Shown: in pieces, positions 19,965 through 29,831 of the stretch
Layout: each line of letters opens with the position of its first letter
Numbering within the stretch: position 1 is the stretch's first letter
DNA from: Fidelibacterota bacterium
GTDB lineage: Bacteria > Fidelibacterota > UBA8477 > JABMPR01
Assembly (NCBI GenBank): GCA_016844945.1
Contig: JAERTJ010000037.1
Span: forward strand, 62,001-126,000
Direction of reading: 5' to 3'
Length of the DNA stretch: 64,000 nucleotides
Notes under the pieces: generated by a model
What the model was told of the DNA's origin: nothing
The model's database searches: none
What the model saw: only the letters and a program-made list of their open reading frames with translations
Made by a program: the position numbers and the translations under genes

Positions 19965-20819
19965 TTAATCCGAATGTTTTTGAATGGCAGTGAAGATATC
20001 AAGAACTTGCTTTGTTTCTGCAACGTCATGCACACGAAATATATCTGTTTTATTTATGTATGTGGCGATGACAGCTGCAAGTGATCCCCCCAGTCTTTTA
20101 TCAACAGTTGACTCATCAACCATGCCAATAAATGACTTCCTCGAGGCTCCAATTAAAAGGGGCAGTTTTGAGATACGTAGAGTATTAATATTGGCTAGAA
20201 TGGTGAGATTATCCTCGAGTGTTTTCCCGAATCCGATCCCAGGATCCAGAACCATTTGATTCACCTGTATCCCCTTTTGAAGGGCAAGCTGGACACGACT
20301 GTTAAAGAAACCCTTAATATCAGTCAGGATATCATCATACTCAGGAGATGACTGCATGGTAGCAGGTGTACCCTGCATATGCATCATGATGTATCCAGCA
20401 CGTGAATTGCAAACCACATTAAACATTGATTCGTCGTTCGTTCCTGCAGAGACATCATTTACAATATGTGCACCCGCCTGAAGTGCTGCCTCAGCCACAG
20501 ATGACTTCTGAGTATCAACAGAGATTAACACATCCGAAGACTTTGAGAGTGCATCGATAACAGGGACTACTCGTTTTAATTCCTCTTCAGCGATAACAGG
20601 CAAAGAACCAGGACGAGTTGATTCTCCCCCGATGTCGATGATATCAGCACCGGCGGTTATCATCGTATGAGCTTTTTCTACAGCATGAACTGGATCGAAA
20701 TAACTACCACCATCACTAAAAGAATCAGGAGTAACGTTTAGAATCCCCATAATCATGGGATCATCCAAACAGTACTCCTGATTTCTAATTAACCATTTTC
20801 TACCTATATCGTTGGACAT
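19965..20819 (-). CDS. folP: Dihydropteroate synthase
   Basis: A 284-residue TIM-barrel enzyme joining p-aminobenzoate and the pterin pyrophosphate in folate synthesis. The pterin-binding signatures are clear: MGILNVTPDSFSDGG at about 24-38 and DIIDIGGESTRPGS at about 59-72, followed by VLDPGIGFGKT. The length is typical. It lies between ftsH and cdaA in a conserved tilS-hpt-ftsH-folP order and is likely co-transcribed with them. Confidence 0.97.
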   Translation of the reverse strand: MSNDIGRKWLIRNQEYCLDDPMIMGILNVTPDSFSDGGSYFDPVHAVEKAHTMITAGADIIDIGGESTRPGSLPVIAEEELKRVVPVIDALSKSSDVLISVDTQKSSVAEAALQAGAHIVNDVSAGTNDESMFNVVCNSRAGYIMMHMQGTPATMQSSPEYDDILTDIKGFFNSRVQLALQKGIQVNQMVLDPGIGFGKTLEDNLTILANINTLRISKLPLLIGASRKSFIGMVDESTVDKRLGGSLAAVIATYINKTDIFRVHDVAETKQVLDIFTAIQKHSD

Positions 20820-20852
20820 TATACCTTCCTGGACATGGGCAATGGTTACTAT

Positions 20853-23297
20853 TTATTCTGCTGAATCGTCCTGTGGGGGCGTCTCAGGTTTTTGGGCTTT
20901 CTTGCGGGGTGCCCGTTTTCGTGGAGGAGTTGGTTTCTTCTTCTCCTCAATCTTTTCAGGCTCACCCTCTGCAGATTTTTCAATCGGCTTTGATTCGGTC
21001 TTATTCTCAGCTTTTACTTCTGGCTTTACATCAGTCTCAGATTTAGCAGGTGCGGAAACTTCTGCCTTCTCTGTCTTTTCAGGTAAAGCCTTCGAAGCTT
21101 TATGGTCTTGACGATGTCTTGGGTTATTGGTGCGTGACCTATTTCTGTCAGGCCTTTTGTCAGACCGGGCTGTACTGGAACTCTCACTTTTAATACCCAG
21201 TATCTTATCAAGCTGGATACTATCAATACTCTCTTTTTCAAGGAGCAGTTCAGTGATCTCAGCAAGCTTATCCTTGTTCTTGGTGATGATATCTTTGGCT
21301 TTCTTGTATGCTGTATCAATAATTTTACGGACTTCAGCATCAATTTTCTTGGCCATATCTTCGCTAAAATCTCGGTGCATTCCCAGGTCACGACCAATAA
21401 AGATTTCTTCTTTTTTCTGTCCATAGGTCATGGGACCCATTTTGTCGCTCATACCCCATTCAGTGACCATTTTTCTGGCCAGTGAAGTTGCCCGTTCGAT
21501 ATCGTTCCCAGCACCTGTAGTCATTTGATCTAGAACAACTTCTTCAGCGACACGTCCACCCATGAGTATAGCCAACATACCATCCATATATTCGCGGGAA
21601 TAGTTATAGCGATCATCAACAGGAAGTTGGGCAGTTAGTCCAAGTGCTCTTCCTCTGGGAATGATAGTTACCTTGTGCACAGGGTCAGTGCCTGGTGTCA
21701 GTCGGGCAACAATGGCATGACCAGCTTCGTGAACGGCAGTGGTCTTTTTCTCTTTATCCGTAATGACCATACTGCGACGCTCTGTCCCCATCATCACTTT
21801 ATCTTTGGCATTTTCAATGTCGACCATGGCTACACGTTGCTTTTTATGACGGGCAGCGAGTAATGCAGCCTCATTGATAAGGTTCGCCAGATCAGCACCT
21901 GACATTCCAGGGGTACCCTTAGCAATAATGTCCAGCCTGACATTTTTGGCGAGAGGAATTTTCTTGGAATGAACTTTAAGAATTGCCTCTCGACCTCTTA
22001 CATCAGGGTTATCAACCATGATGCGACGATCAAAACGACCAGGACGCAATAAAGCTGAATCAAGTACATCTGGTCGGTTGGTTGCGGCGAGGAGGATGAT
22101 ATTGTCAGTTGTTTCGAATCCATCCATCTCAACCAGGAGTGCGTTTAAGGTCTGTTCACGTTCATCATGTCCACCACCGAGTCCCGCACCTCTTTGTCGA
22201 CCCACAGCATCCAACTCATCAATAAAAATGATGCAGGGTGCATTCTTTTTACTCTGTTCAAAAAGATCTCGAACACGGCTGGCACCTACACCTACAAACA
22301 TTTCAACAAAATCAGCGCCACTCAAGGAATAAAATGGGACATTGGCTTCACCGGCAACAGCCTTTGCAAGCAATGTTTTACCTGTTCCAGGAGGACCAAC
22401 AAGCAGTGCGCCTTTAGGAATTTTTCCACCTAATCTCTGGAAGCGGTTTGGATGCTTCAGATATTGAACGATCTCACGAAGTTCGTCTTTGGCCTCTTCA
22501 CAGCCAGCAACATCTTTAAAGGTGGTCTGAGGTTTTTCATTGTCAATGACCTTGGCTCTACTTTTACCAAACGAAAAGATTCCTTTTGTCCCTCCGCCTG
22601 ATTGCATGCGGCGCATAAGGAAGAACCAGAAAAAGATGATCAGGAACCAGGGCAGGATCTGGAATAGATAATCTACCCAATCTCTGGATTCATCTTGAAA
22701 TTCATATTCAATACCCATTTCATCCCAGACAGCGGTAACTTCGCTATCTATGGTTGGAGATAACACAACCCAGAACTTCTCGTATTCGGTTGTAACACCG
22801 TTTATAACAGTAGTTTCAGGCAGCTTTAACTTTCCATGGAATTGGTTCTTTATAAGAATTGCTGATTCAATTTTACCATCCAGCAACAACTCACGATACT
22901 CCGTGTAAACAAGCTTTTTGATGGGTTCAGTATCCGTTTTCAGCATTTGAGCAAAAAAGAGTACGGTCATGATAATAATGACCCACAACAAGGCAGTTTT
23001 CATGCCCTTTTGCCAATTTTCATTACCCTCTGCAGGTCGAGTTATTCTAATGTTTGTGGATTTTTTTGCCGGTGTGGATTTGGGAACTCTAGTATCTCTG
23101 TTTTTTTTGTCCCTATTATCCCTATTATCCCTATTATCTCGTCCACCTCTATTATCACGTTTATTATCTGCTTTATTATAAGGTTTACGTGGATGTCTAC
23201 GGCGTTGGTTTGGGTTTCTATCGTTTCTACGTGGATTGTCCCCAGACTTTTTCGGGGGTCTATCCTGATTACGGTTTGATCTATTGTCTGCGTTCAT
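20853..23297 (-). CDS. ftsH: FtsH AAA+ zinc metalloprotease with extended termini
   Basis: A membrane-anchored protease that degrades misfolded and regulatory membrane proteins. Two helices (about 101-118 and 207-228) flank a periplasmic domain; the AAA module has Walker A GPPGTGKT at 301-308 and the protease site HEAGH at 523-527. At 814 residues it is much longer than usual (610-650). The extra length is a basic N-terminal tail of about 95 residues rich in Arg, Asn and Asp with RDN repeats, and a C-terminal tail of about 110 residues rich in Lys, Glu and Pro. The normal-looking core is intact. Confidence 0.96.
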   Translation of the reverse strand: MNADNRSNRNQDRPPKKSGDNPRRNDRNPNQRRRHPRKPYNKADNKRDNRGGRDNRDNRDNRDKKNRDTRVPKSTPAKKSTNIRITRPAEGNENWQKGMKTALLWVIIIMTVLFFAQMLKTDTEPIKKLVYTEYRELLLDGKIESAILIKNQFHGKLKLPETTVINGVTTEYEKFWVVLSPTIDSEVTAVWDEMGIEYEFQDESRDWVDYLFQILPWFLIIFFWFFLMRRMQSGGGTKGIFSFGKSRAKVIDNEKPQTTFKDVAGCEEAKDELREIVQYLKHPNRFQRLGGKIPKGALLVGPPGTGKTLLAKAVAGEANVPFYSLSGADFVEMFVGVGASRVRDLFEQSKKNAPCIIFIDELDAVGRQRGAGLGGGHDEREQTLNALLVEMDGFETTDNIILLAATNRPDVLDSALLRPGRFDRRIMVDNPDVRGREAILKVHSKKIPLAKNVRLDIIAKGTPGMSGADLANLINEAALLAARHKKQRVAMVDIENAKDKVMMGTERRSMVITDKEKKTTAVHEAGHAIVARLTPGTDPVHKVTIIPRGRALGLTAQLPVDDRYNYSREYMDGMLAILMGGRVAEEVVLDQMTTGAGNDIERATSLARKMVTEWGMSDKMGPMTYGQKKEEIFIGRDLGMHRDFSEDMAKKIDAEVRKIIDTAYKKAKDIITKNKDKLAEITELLLEKESIDSIQLDKILGIKSESSSTARSDKRPDRNRSRTNNPRHRQDHKASKALPEKTEKAEVSAPAKSETDVKPEVKAENKTESKPIEKSAEGEPEKIEEKKKPTPPRKRAPRKKAQKPETPPQDDSAE
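23111..23138 (-). repeat. Short tandem repeat in the ftsH 5' coding region
   Basis: Three perfect 9-nt units (plus-strand CCCTATTAT) lie in tandem at 23111-23137. They encode repeated Arg-Asp-Asn in the cytoplasmic tail of FtsH. The unit is a multiple of three, so copy-number slippage would lengthen or shorten the tail without breaking the frame. Confidence 0.85.
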
Positions 23298-23307
23298 TGA
23301 TTTCCTT

Positions 23308-23877
23308 TTACAAATTCATATCTACAGGAAATGCCCATATGGAGGGTAGGTTCCTGAATTTCTGATCAAGATCCAATCCATATCCTACCAGGAATCGATC
23401 TGCGACTTCAAATCCTACATATTCAGCTTCAAATTTGAGCTTGAGACAGTCAGGTTTTAGGAGCAGAGATGCAAAGGTAACTGAATTGGGTTGATTCTCG
23501 AGAATGCGATGTTTCAAAAACCGGGCAGTCAGACCACTGTCAATAATATCTTCCACGATGATGACATCTCGATCAGTAATAATACAACTGATATCTTTGA
23601 TAAGTCGAACCGTTCCAGATGATTGAGTGCCTGAGTGATAGGAGGAAACTTTGATGAAGTCGATCTCACAGTCTATCTCGAGGCGTTTTGCCAGATCAGC
23701 CAGAAAAAATACGGATCCATTTAAGACTCCTATCAGAATTGGTACTTTGCCTGCATAATCCTTAGATATCTGCTTTGCCAGTTCATCAATTCTTTTTTCA
23801 AGGACATCTTTGGAATAGATTTCTTCTAGAACCTGTCCGGTATACTTACCCATATTTTCTACTACACGTGTCTTCAT
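23308..23877 (-). CDS. hpt: Hypoxanthine phosphoribosyltransferase
   Basis: A 189-residue type I phosphoribosyltransferase that salvages hypoxanthine or guanine with PRPP. The PRPP-binding loop is [14 protein letters not shown] (about 104-117) and the early segment [18 protein letters not shown] matches bacterial Hpt. The ATG at 23877 overlaps the tilS stop by 4 nt. An internal ATG eight codons on is possible. The order tilS-hpt-ftsH is a widespread bacterial arrangement. Confidence 0.95.
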   Translation of the reverse strand: MKTRVVENMGKYTGQVLEEIYSKDVLEKRIDELAKQISKDYAGKVPILIGVLNGSVFFLADLAKRLEIDCEIDFIKVSSYHSGTQSSGTVRLIKDISCIITDRDVIIVEDIIDSGLTARFLKHRILENQPNSVTFASLLLKPDCLKLKFEAEYVGFEVADRFLVGYGLDLDQKFRNLPSIWAFPVDMNL

Positions 23878-25253
23878 TCAAACGTTCCCTTTTGAAATTG
23901 AACTTTTATACAGTGCTTCACTTCTTCCAACACGATTGGCTGATTAACCATAGCCGAGGATGCTGTTCGTAGTCCAGGTATCCAGACGATCTTACCTTTA
24001 TATTCCAGTACTGGAAAGAATGGTTTCAGATGTGGTGATAATCTCGCTGACTGTAAAACATGCCTCACAGAAACTGATCGCTGAGAATCATCCACAGTGA
24101 TTTTATCTCCAGGTCTGTTCATTCTAAGGGTGTATTCACTTGTTGGGGCTACATACCAAAAGTAGTGACCATCTTCGATGTGATTTCTCAAGGTAGCAGA
24201 TTCATACCCAATTTTAAAAAAGGGGAAAACTTCTGTTTGACCTGAGTTCAGCAGTTGTTCTTCCCACTGGAAATCAGAATCTGTAAAGAAAGAGATGTGG
24301 TCTCTATCCCTAACAGCAACAATGCTCCCAGGCAACTGAGTTTCTTTGCCGATGGCATCCTCTTGAAGTAACAATTGAAGGGATTGGAAATGACTACTTG
24401 ATAATCCTTGTGGCTTATTGGAAATTAATTGAAAAGCTCTGTCAAAAATCGCCTTTTGAATCGGCGAAAAATAGTCGGCAAGCCTCCTCATTCCTAATGC
24501 TATTTTTGGTGCGCTATAGGCGTTAAATTCTTTTATTACAGTAGTTTCCGAACATCTTTCAATCATTGCATTTAAGGAATGTCCCTGACTGATGATGGAC
24601 TCAAATAAAAGCTCAATCGACTCATCTGAAGGTTTCATGAGTTTTGGAATGATATTCCTGCGAATATTATTCCTCAAATAGGCTGTATCAGTGTTAGATT
24701 GGTCTTCTCGATATTCCAGCCCTTCTTTCTTGGCAAAGGTCACAATCTCTTGTCTAGAAACGTTCAAGAGGGGTCTGATGATACCATCAACTTCACTACT
24801 GATCCCCATCAATCCGCGTATACCAGATCCTACATAAAGATTAATTAGAATAGTTTCGACTTGATCATCATTATGCTGTCCGGTGGCTACCAGGTCACAA
24901 TTGTGTCTGATCTTCAGCTCTAAGAACTTTTCTTTCCGAAGTCTGCTACCTGCTTCTTCGATACTCAACCTGTGTTGCTGCGCAAAAGCCTGAACATTCT
25001 GACGGACGATATGGACTATTAAATTTAGCTTGTCCCCCAGAGCTTCAACAAAGCGTCTATCCCTATCGCTCTCTGAGCCTCGGAGCTGATGATCAAAATG
25101 GACTATTTCAAGATGGAGTTCTGGTATATTATTCAACAGATGTAGCAACACTGTCGAGTCAACTCCCCCCGAACAAGCGACAAGAAGTTTAAGATTGGGG
25201 CTAAACCAATGTGTTTTCTTTAAGGACTGATAAAATGCGGTGTGGTTCAGCAT
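23874..25253 (-). CDS. tilS: tRNA(Ile)-lysidine synthase
   Basis: A 459-residue enzyme that converts C34 of the minor tRNA-Ile to lysidine so that it reads AUA. The N-type ATP pyrophosphatase P-loop SGGVDS is at 28-33, followed by family segments HFDHQLRGSESDRD and GQHNDDQVETILINL. The C-terminal third resembles the substrate-binding domains of long-form TilS. The gene precedes hpt with a 4-nt overlap and follows a hairpin that separates it from the GAPDH-like gene. Confidence 0.95.
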   Translation of the reverse strand: MLNHTAFYQSLKKTHWFSPNLKLLVACSGGVDSTVLLHLLNNIPELHLEIVHFDHQLRGSESDRDRRFVEALGDKLNLIVHIVRQNVQAFAQQHRLSIEEAGSRLRKEKFLELKIRHNCDLVATGQHNDDQVETILINLYVGSGIRGLMGISSEVDGIIRPLLNVSRQEIVTFAKKEGLEYREDQSNTDTAYLRNNIRRNIIPKLMKPSDESIELLFESIISQGHSLNAMIERCSETTVIKEFNAYSAPKIALGMRRLADYFSPIQKAIFDRAFQLISNKPQGLSSSHFQSLQLLLQEDAIGKETQLPGSIVAVRDRDHISFFTDSDFQWEEQLLNSGQTEVFPFFKIGYESATLRNHIEDGHYFWYVAPTSEYTLRMNRPGDKITVDDSQRSVSVRHVLQSARLSPHLKPFFPVLEYKGKIVWIPGLRTASSAMVNQPIVLEEVKHCIKVQFQKGTFE

Positions 25254-25261
25254 AATGCAAA

Positions 25262-25287
25262 GCGACTCCTTTTTGTTGAGGAGCCGC
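25262..25287 (-). terminator. Hairpin after the GAPDH-like gene
   Basis: On the minus strand GCGGCTCCT pairs with AGGAGTCGC (9 bp, one G-T) around an 8-nt loop, 31 nt past the GAPDH-like stop. Only three T residues follow, so this is either a weak intrinsic terminator or an RNA-stabilising hairpin. It marks the likely end of the ccm-GAPDH transcript before tilS. Confidence 0.55.
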
Positions 25288-25317
25288 CTGGTAAATATCT
25301 AGATGAATATCCTGTTT

Positions 25318-26391
25318 TTAGACCTCATCAAAGAACCAATCAGATAAGGATTGAATTTTCTGTTCATAAGAATTGGGATACATAAACCATGTTGCAGCTG
25401 AAATGGAACTCAGGAGTGAATTGCCATCCTGTGGTGTAAAACAGAATCCGACCAGCTCTGTCCCACCATTGATCAGGTGTAAACTAGGGGCAGATACAAC
25501 GGTTTGGTTCAGAATTCTGCCATAATGCCCATGATCTCTTCCAAAGGAAAAGACCTGACTTGAAAGTTTTTTCTCCGTGATTGCAACCAGCGGGTTCTTC
25601 TCGAAGATATCAATCACCTCGTGCATCTGCATGGGTTCTTTCATCTTGAGATTGAAGTGCACAATATGCATATACTGTGTGTTCAACTTCATAGCAGAAG
25701 AGAAAATGTTAACATCATGTCCCAGTGTTCTGAACAGGTTTGCTGCGTCTTTTGCGTGATGGGTCCCATATCTTTCTGAGCTATGAGCACCAACTTCTGG
25801 TGCTGGAATGAAATCATTTGCCTGACTCAAGTCATTTGCCCTTCGGACCATGACGAAGCGTCCATCCACAAGGTTACTGGGGTCCCCATTGTGCATACCA
25901 ATGGTTTTGACGAGAGATGACAGATTATGGGTATTGCATGAAACAACCTGGAGAAACCTATCTTCACCATGTATCAAGGACTCATCATTGATACCTCTGG
26001 CATATGGTTTACCAAAACCTGTTTCACTTCCCTGGGCAATGAATCCAAGCGTGTTATGATCATAGTTATGGTAATACTTAACCTTGTTTTTATGTCCCAC
26101 ACCTTTAGGAGTACAATCGATGACAACAGCAGCGCGATCGATAGCTTCAACAGTTGAAAAGGCAGGTTTAAAACCGATATCCTCAAAGCCTTCAAAAGCT
26201 TCCTGATCTGTGACCAGTCTGGCACCACGTTTGAGAAGGCGCATGACCTTAGCATGCTCGCTCTTCAGGGGCGTCCTTTTGTGAAAAGTGATTTCGTCAA
26301 TACCTAGACTCGCTTTATAGTCAGCAAGCAAGCCGGTGAGAGGTTCACCGATCGTACCTGTACCGACTACGTGCACAATTTTTTTAGACAT
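25318..26391 (-). CDS. Type II (archaeal-type) glyceraldehyde-3-phosphate dehydrogenase family protein
   Basis: A 357-residue protein with an N-terminal Rossmann motif GTGTIG (10-15) and the active-site segment VVSCNTHN, where Cys152 matches the catalytic cysteine of archaeal GAPDH (SCNTTG). Other shared segments are FVMVRRAND (about 179-187), THHAKD with the His pair at 211-212, and MHIVHFNL. Archaeal enzymes use NAD(P) to convert glyceraldehyde 3-phosphate to 1,3-bisphosphoglycerate. Bacterial members are uncommon, and the change of TTG to THN after the cysteine could alter the substrate. It starts 12 nt after ccmD. Family call from remembered motifs; no alignment was run. Confidence 0.75.
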   Translation of the reverse strand: MSKKIVHVVGTGTIGEPLTGLLADYKASLGIDEITFHKRTPLKSEHAKVMRLLKRGARLVTDQEAFEGFEDIGFKPAFSTVEAIDRAAVVIDCTPKGVGHKNKVKYYHNYDHNTLGFIAQGSETGFGKPYARGINDESLIHGEDRFLQVVSCNTHNLSSLVKTIGMHNGDPSNLVDGRFVMVRRANDLSQANDFIPAPEVGAHSSERYGTHHAKDAANLFRTLGHDVNIFSSAMKLNTQYMHIVHFNLKMKEPMQMHEVIDIFEKNPLVAITEKKLSSQVFSFGRDHGHYGRILNQTVVSAPSLHLINGGTELVGFCFTPQDGNSLLSSISAATWFMYPNSYEQKIQSLSDWFFDEV

Positions 26392-26403
26392 CCCTGGATA
26401 CCT

Positions 26404-26547
26404 TTACTTTTTAGAATCAATCAGTTCTTTTAAAAGTGTCATTTCCTGATCAAGATGATCTGCTTTTTTATTCATGTACCACATAAATCCAAATATTCCG
26501 AGCCAGATAAATCCATAGGCCAGAACCAGATAAACAAAGGCATCCAT
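26404..26547 (-). CDS. ccmD: CcmD-like small membrane protein
   Basis: A 47-residue protein with a single helix (residues 3-24, rich in aromatic residues) and a charged C-terminal tail starting MNKKADHLDQE, the size and layout of CcmD, which in E. coli helps release holo-CcmE from CcmABC. The ATG at 26547 follows the ccmC stop with no gap (TAA then ATG). Sequence similarity among CcmD proteins is low, so position carries most of the assignment. Confidence 0.7.
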   Translation of the reverse strand: MDAFVYLVLAYGFIWLGIFGFMWYMNKKADHLDQEMTLLKELIDSKK

Positions 26548-27240
26548 TTATAAGATCTCCATTTCTTTGAATTGCTTATTTAAGGTGTCTTCCAGGGTTA
26601 ATAGTTGATATCGTTTCCTAATCAGATAAACATACAGCAAAGTGAACGTAGCCAGCGAAAACATGAATGCGAAAAACATGGGTGCTGCCAGGCTCCCTTC
26701 GCTACTGGCCATCACGGCTTTGGGGTGCTGAGTTTCCCACCAGCGAATCGAATAGTACACAATGGGTACATCAATAAAGCCGATAATTCCTACAACTGCT
26801 GAAAGGTTGGCACGTTTACTTCCATCAGGCAAATAGCGGCGTAACATGAGGAATGCCACATAGATGAGCCACAGAATGAGGGACGATGTTAAGCGGACAT
26901 CCCAGGTCCACCAGATTCCCCATACAGGTTTAGCCCAAATAGGACCTGTAATGAGCACTAGGGATATGAACAACACACCTATCTCAGCTGATGCAACAGA
27001 GATAAGCTCATATTTTCTATTTCGGGTCGCCAGATATCCAACACTGGCAACAAATACGACAAAAAATGCCAGAAATCCTAACCAGGCACTAGGCACATGA
27101 AAATAAAATATCCGTTGCGCGATCTGTTCTGCTGGATTGGAAGCTTTAATGGGTGGAACCCATTGAAATATCAAGAAGATACATACAAGAAACGCAATCA
27201 GGAGTGAAACCAGAAGCGCTTTATCTATTTTTGATCTCAT
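26548..27240 (-). CDS. ccmC: Heme exporter / heme-handling protein CcmC
   Basis: A 230-residue six-helix membrane protein of the heme handling protein family. The tryptophan-rich WWD-type segment WGIWWTWDVRLTSSLILW lies at about 117-134, flanked by conserved histidines (FHVPSAW near 48 and further on). CcmC binds heme at the periplasmic face and loads it covalently onto CcmE. It stands between ccmB (41 nt upstream) and ccmD. Confidence 0.95.
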   Translation of the reverse strand: MRSKIDKALLVSLLIAFLVCIFLIFQWVPPIKASNPAEQIAQRIFYFHVPSAWLGFLAFFVVFVASVGYLATRNRKYELISVASAEIGVLFISLVLITGPIWAKPVWGIWWTWDVRLTSSLILWLIYVAFLMLRRYLPDGSKRANLSAVVGIIGFIDVPIVYYSIRWWETQHPKAVMASSEGSLAAPMFFAFMFSLATFTLLYVYLIRKRYQLLTLEDTLNKQFKEMEIL

Positions 27241-27281
27241 AATGTTACTTTACCTATGTTTAAAGCTGCGATAGCTCAACC

Positions 27282-27953
27282 CTAGTCCTCAAGGATGAAA
27301 TCAAACAGCATAAATGAAAGGGTGAAGAATATAATATCAAATGCACCTACCCTGAGTAAGAGTGGGTAGAATGCCGGGGTGATTTCACCGCTGAGTACCA
27401 TTCCAGTCAAAGTCACAGACCAGATAATAATGGGTGATACCAGGGGCCATAATAACAACGACAATAGAATTTGTTGATTTCGTGTATGGACGGCGACTGC
27501 TGATAGGATTGTGCCCAAACTCGTAAATCCTATAGTTCCTGCCAGAAGCACCGGGATGAGCATAAACGTTTGTGCGGAGAGTTGTAAGTCGTAAAAGATG
27601 ATGAAGATGGGGAATATTAAAGCCTCAAACATGAGCATGATCAATGTCACACTCAGGAATTTTCCAAGATAAACCTGTCCGCCATCCACTGGCATCAGCG
27701 CCATGGCACGCAAGTTCCCATTCTCTTTTTCAAGTGCGAAGGATTGATTGAGACCAAACATCCCAGAAAATACAAATGCTACCCAGAGAAGGCCGGGGGC
27801 TATTTCTAACATCACCAGTCTTGAGACTTCAAAGGTAAAGTTAAAGATGACAAAAATGAGCAAGGAGAATATCCACATAGCAAGGATACTTTCCTTTGAA
27901 CGAAACTCCATCCGTAGATCTTTTTTGAGGATGGCCAGTGCTGTCCGCATCAT
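27282..27953 (-). CDS. ccmB: Heme exporter subunit CcmB
   Basis: A 223-residue integral membrane protein with about six helices and the family opening LAILKKDLRMEFRSKESI, followed by FALEKENGNLRAMALMPVDG, a loop typical of CcmB. It forms the membrane part of the CcmAB ABC complex that uses ATP to release holo-CcmE from CcmC. The ATG overlaps the ccmA stop by 4 nt. Confidence 0.94.
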   Translation of the reverse strand: MMRTALAILKKDLRMEFRSKESILAMWIFSLLIFVIFNFTFEVSRLVMLEIAPGLLWVAFVFSGMFGLNQSFALEKENGNLRAMALMPVDGGQVYLGKFLSVTLIMLMFEALIFPIFIIFYDLQLSAQTFMLIPVLLAGTIGFTSLGTILSAVAVHTRNQQILLSLLLWPLVSPIIIWSVTLTGMVLSGEITPAFYPLLLRVGAFDIIFFTLSFMLFDFILED

Positions 27954-28666
27954 ACACCCACCTCTTGCTTATCTGAGCTGAAGTAGGTTTCACGAATCTC
28001 ATCAGGCGTGGTATCAGCCATCAATCCATCTCTGACTATTTTATGCTTGGAAATGATTAAATAACGATCGGATAATATTTCTGCTGTATGGAGATCATGG
28101 GTCGTAAGAATAATTGTACGTCCCATTTCCTTCTGCTTTTTAAGTAAGGCAATCAACATCCCGATGGCATGTTGATCCAGACCAGTAAATGGTTCATCCA
28201 GAAGCAACAATGATGGCTCATGAAGAAGCGCCCTGGCTATCGTCAGGCGTTGGGTCATTCCTCTACTGTATGTCGCAACCAGGTCAAATCGGCGGTGCTT
28301 AAGTTCTACATCTGTAAGCACATCATCAATTCGTTGGCTGGCATCTGGCACATTATACACCTGGCTATAGTATTCAAGGTTTTCCACGGCTGTCAAATTT
28401 CCATATAAAAACATCTCATGGGATATGACAGCCAGCTTGGCTTTGTTCTCACGATCATTTGGGTCAGTCCCAAATAACTGGACAGAACCATCACTGGGTC
28501 GAGCAACACCACTAATGATGTTTAGTAGTGTGGTCTTGCCAGCACCATTTCGACCAAGAATACTTACAAATTCACCAGGCTGAACGGAAAAGGTCACCCC
28601 TCTAAGCGCAATAATCCGCCCAAAATCTTTGGAGACCCCTTCAACCTGTAGAGCTGGTGTAGACAA
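27950..28666 (-). CDS. ccmA: Heme exporter ATPase CcmA
   Basis: A 238-residue ABC ATPase. Walker A is GRNGAGKT (38-45), the signature region is YSRGMTQRL, the form usual for CcmA and related ATPases, and Walker B is LLLLDEPFTGLD. It powers CcmB. The start appears to be TTG at 28666, one base beyond the previous stop; no ATG precedes the conserved ALQVEGVSKDFG opening. The next gene overlaps by 4 nt. Confidence 0.92.
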   Translation of the reverse strand: MSTPALQVEGVSKDFGRIIALRGVTFSVQPGEFVSILGRNGAGKTTLLNIISGVARPSDGSVQLFGTDPNDRENKAKLAVISHEMFLYGNLTAVENLEYYSQVYNVPDASQRIDDVLTDVELKHRRFDLVATYSRGMTQRLTIARALLHEPSLLLLDEPFTGLDQHAIGMLIALLKKQKEMGRTIILTTHDLHTAEILSDRYLIISKHKIVRDGLMADTTPDEIRETYFSSDKQEVGV

Positions 28667-28667
28667 T

Positions 28668-29831
28668 CTACTTTATCCGTTCCAGAGTTTTATAGACTGA
28701 GACAAGTCTGGAAACAATCATATCGCGCTTTTCCTTGTTTGCATCTGAATCATCAAGGCCAGCGTATTCTTTTAATAAAGTTGATTTCTGTTCTTTTAAC
28801 AAAGAGATGGACTCTTGCTTTAAATCTTCACTCTGCTGGGTGACCGATATAAAAAGAGCAATCAGGAGTGCCATGACCAGGACACCAGCAATGAGCAGTT
28901 CAGTATTCTGATCAATCCTGTTTTCCACTACAATTCGACCGGTAGTCTGTTGCTGTTCATTTTCATGATTGTGCCCATCATCTTCAGCCATACCTTTACC
29001 CGAAACTTCGATTTCGAATAGAGTTCCAGCCTTCACATTATCGATCGCATAAATAGCAAGCCCATTTTCGTTATCTGTGCCTTCTCTTGAGAGACCAGGT
29101 AGAGATATTTTTAAATCCATTGGCATGGTGTACAGATGAAAATGATCAATGTCATAGCCCACTTTTTCAGTTACAATGGTTTTGTTGGGGTCATATTCCA
29201 GATAATATGCCAGATCAACTTCCGAAACACCTGGTTTCAATGGGTTAGGCAATACTTGTCCATCTTCATATGGTAATGCCGTACTTCTTATTGGCATGGT
29301 ACCATGTTTAAATGTTATTGACTCCAAGTCAGTGACATTTTCAGGAACATGCACATTAACCAACCCTGGTATAGACCTGAAAGTCACAGGTGGCGTTGAG
29401 CGATTTTCTATGACCATCCGTTTTTGTATGTAAAGCTTATCTTCAAATCCATAAATCACGAAGAATGGTACACTAACCGCTACATCGTAGGTCTCACTTT
29501 TTGTCTCATATACGGTAATAGTAGTTTCCCAGGCTGTAACACCAGGGCTGGGGACAAACATTTCTGAGTAATGCACATCTTGAAATGTAGCACGAAGCAT
29601 ATACTGGGACTGTCCACCTGTTGCGATATCGCTGAAGGTTGTTGAACCAGAGACATTATCAGCAGAAGAGAGTTCGGTCATGCCTGCGGATAGATCAATC
29701 AAAACAACCCGTTGTGCAGTTCCAGCTGAATTGGTGGTTCCATTCACAATGTTTACTCTCAAATCTCCTGCAACCAGAGTAGTGACAATCAATTGCAAGA
29801 TCAGGAGCTGCTTGAGCATATACGTTCTCAT
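28668..29831 (-). CDS. Unrecognised membrane-anchored periplasmic protein within the ccm cluster
   Basis: I do not recognise this 387-residue family. It has a signal peptide (about 1-19, ending LVAG), a beta-rich exported region whose first 90 residues resemble a carboxypeptidase-regulatory-like sandwich (DLRVNIVNGTTNSAG), a His- and Glu-containing stretch (GHNHENEQQQ) just before a helix at about 310-330, and a 57-residue cytoplasmic tail predicted to be helical, possibly coiled coil. The ATG at 29831 overlaps the stop of the Zn-ribbon gene by 4 nt and ccmA follows after 1 nt. That tight packing argues for a role in cytochrome c maturation, but the function is open. Confidence 0.8.
   Translation of the reverse strand: MRTYMLKQLLILQLIVTTLVAGDLRVNIVNGTTNSAGTAQRVVLIDLSAGMTELSSADNVSGSTTFSDIATGGQSQYMLRATFQDVHYSEMFVPSPGVTAWETTITVYETKSETYDVAVSVPFFVIYGFEDKLYIQKRMVIENRSTPPVTFRSIPGLVNVHVPENVTDLESITFKHGTMPIRSTALPYEDGQVLPNPLKPGVSEVDLAYYLEYDPNKTIVTEKVGYDIDHFHLYTMPMDLKISLPGLSREGTDNENGLAIYAIDNVKAGTLFEIEVSGKGMAEDDGHNHENEQQQTTGRIVVENRIDQNTELLIAGVLVMALLIALFISVTQQSEDLKQESISLLKEQKSTLLKEYAGLDDSDANKEKRDMIVSRLVSVYKTLERIK

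Noticed and set aside
23111-23138. CRISPR-like or intergenic tandem repeat
   Set aside because: The units are 9 nt, abut without spacers and encode RDN in ftsH; they are a coding microsatellite.
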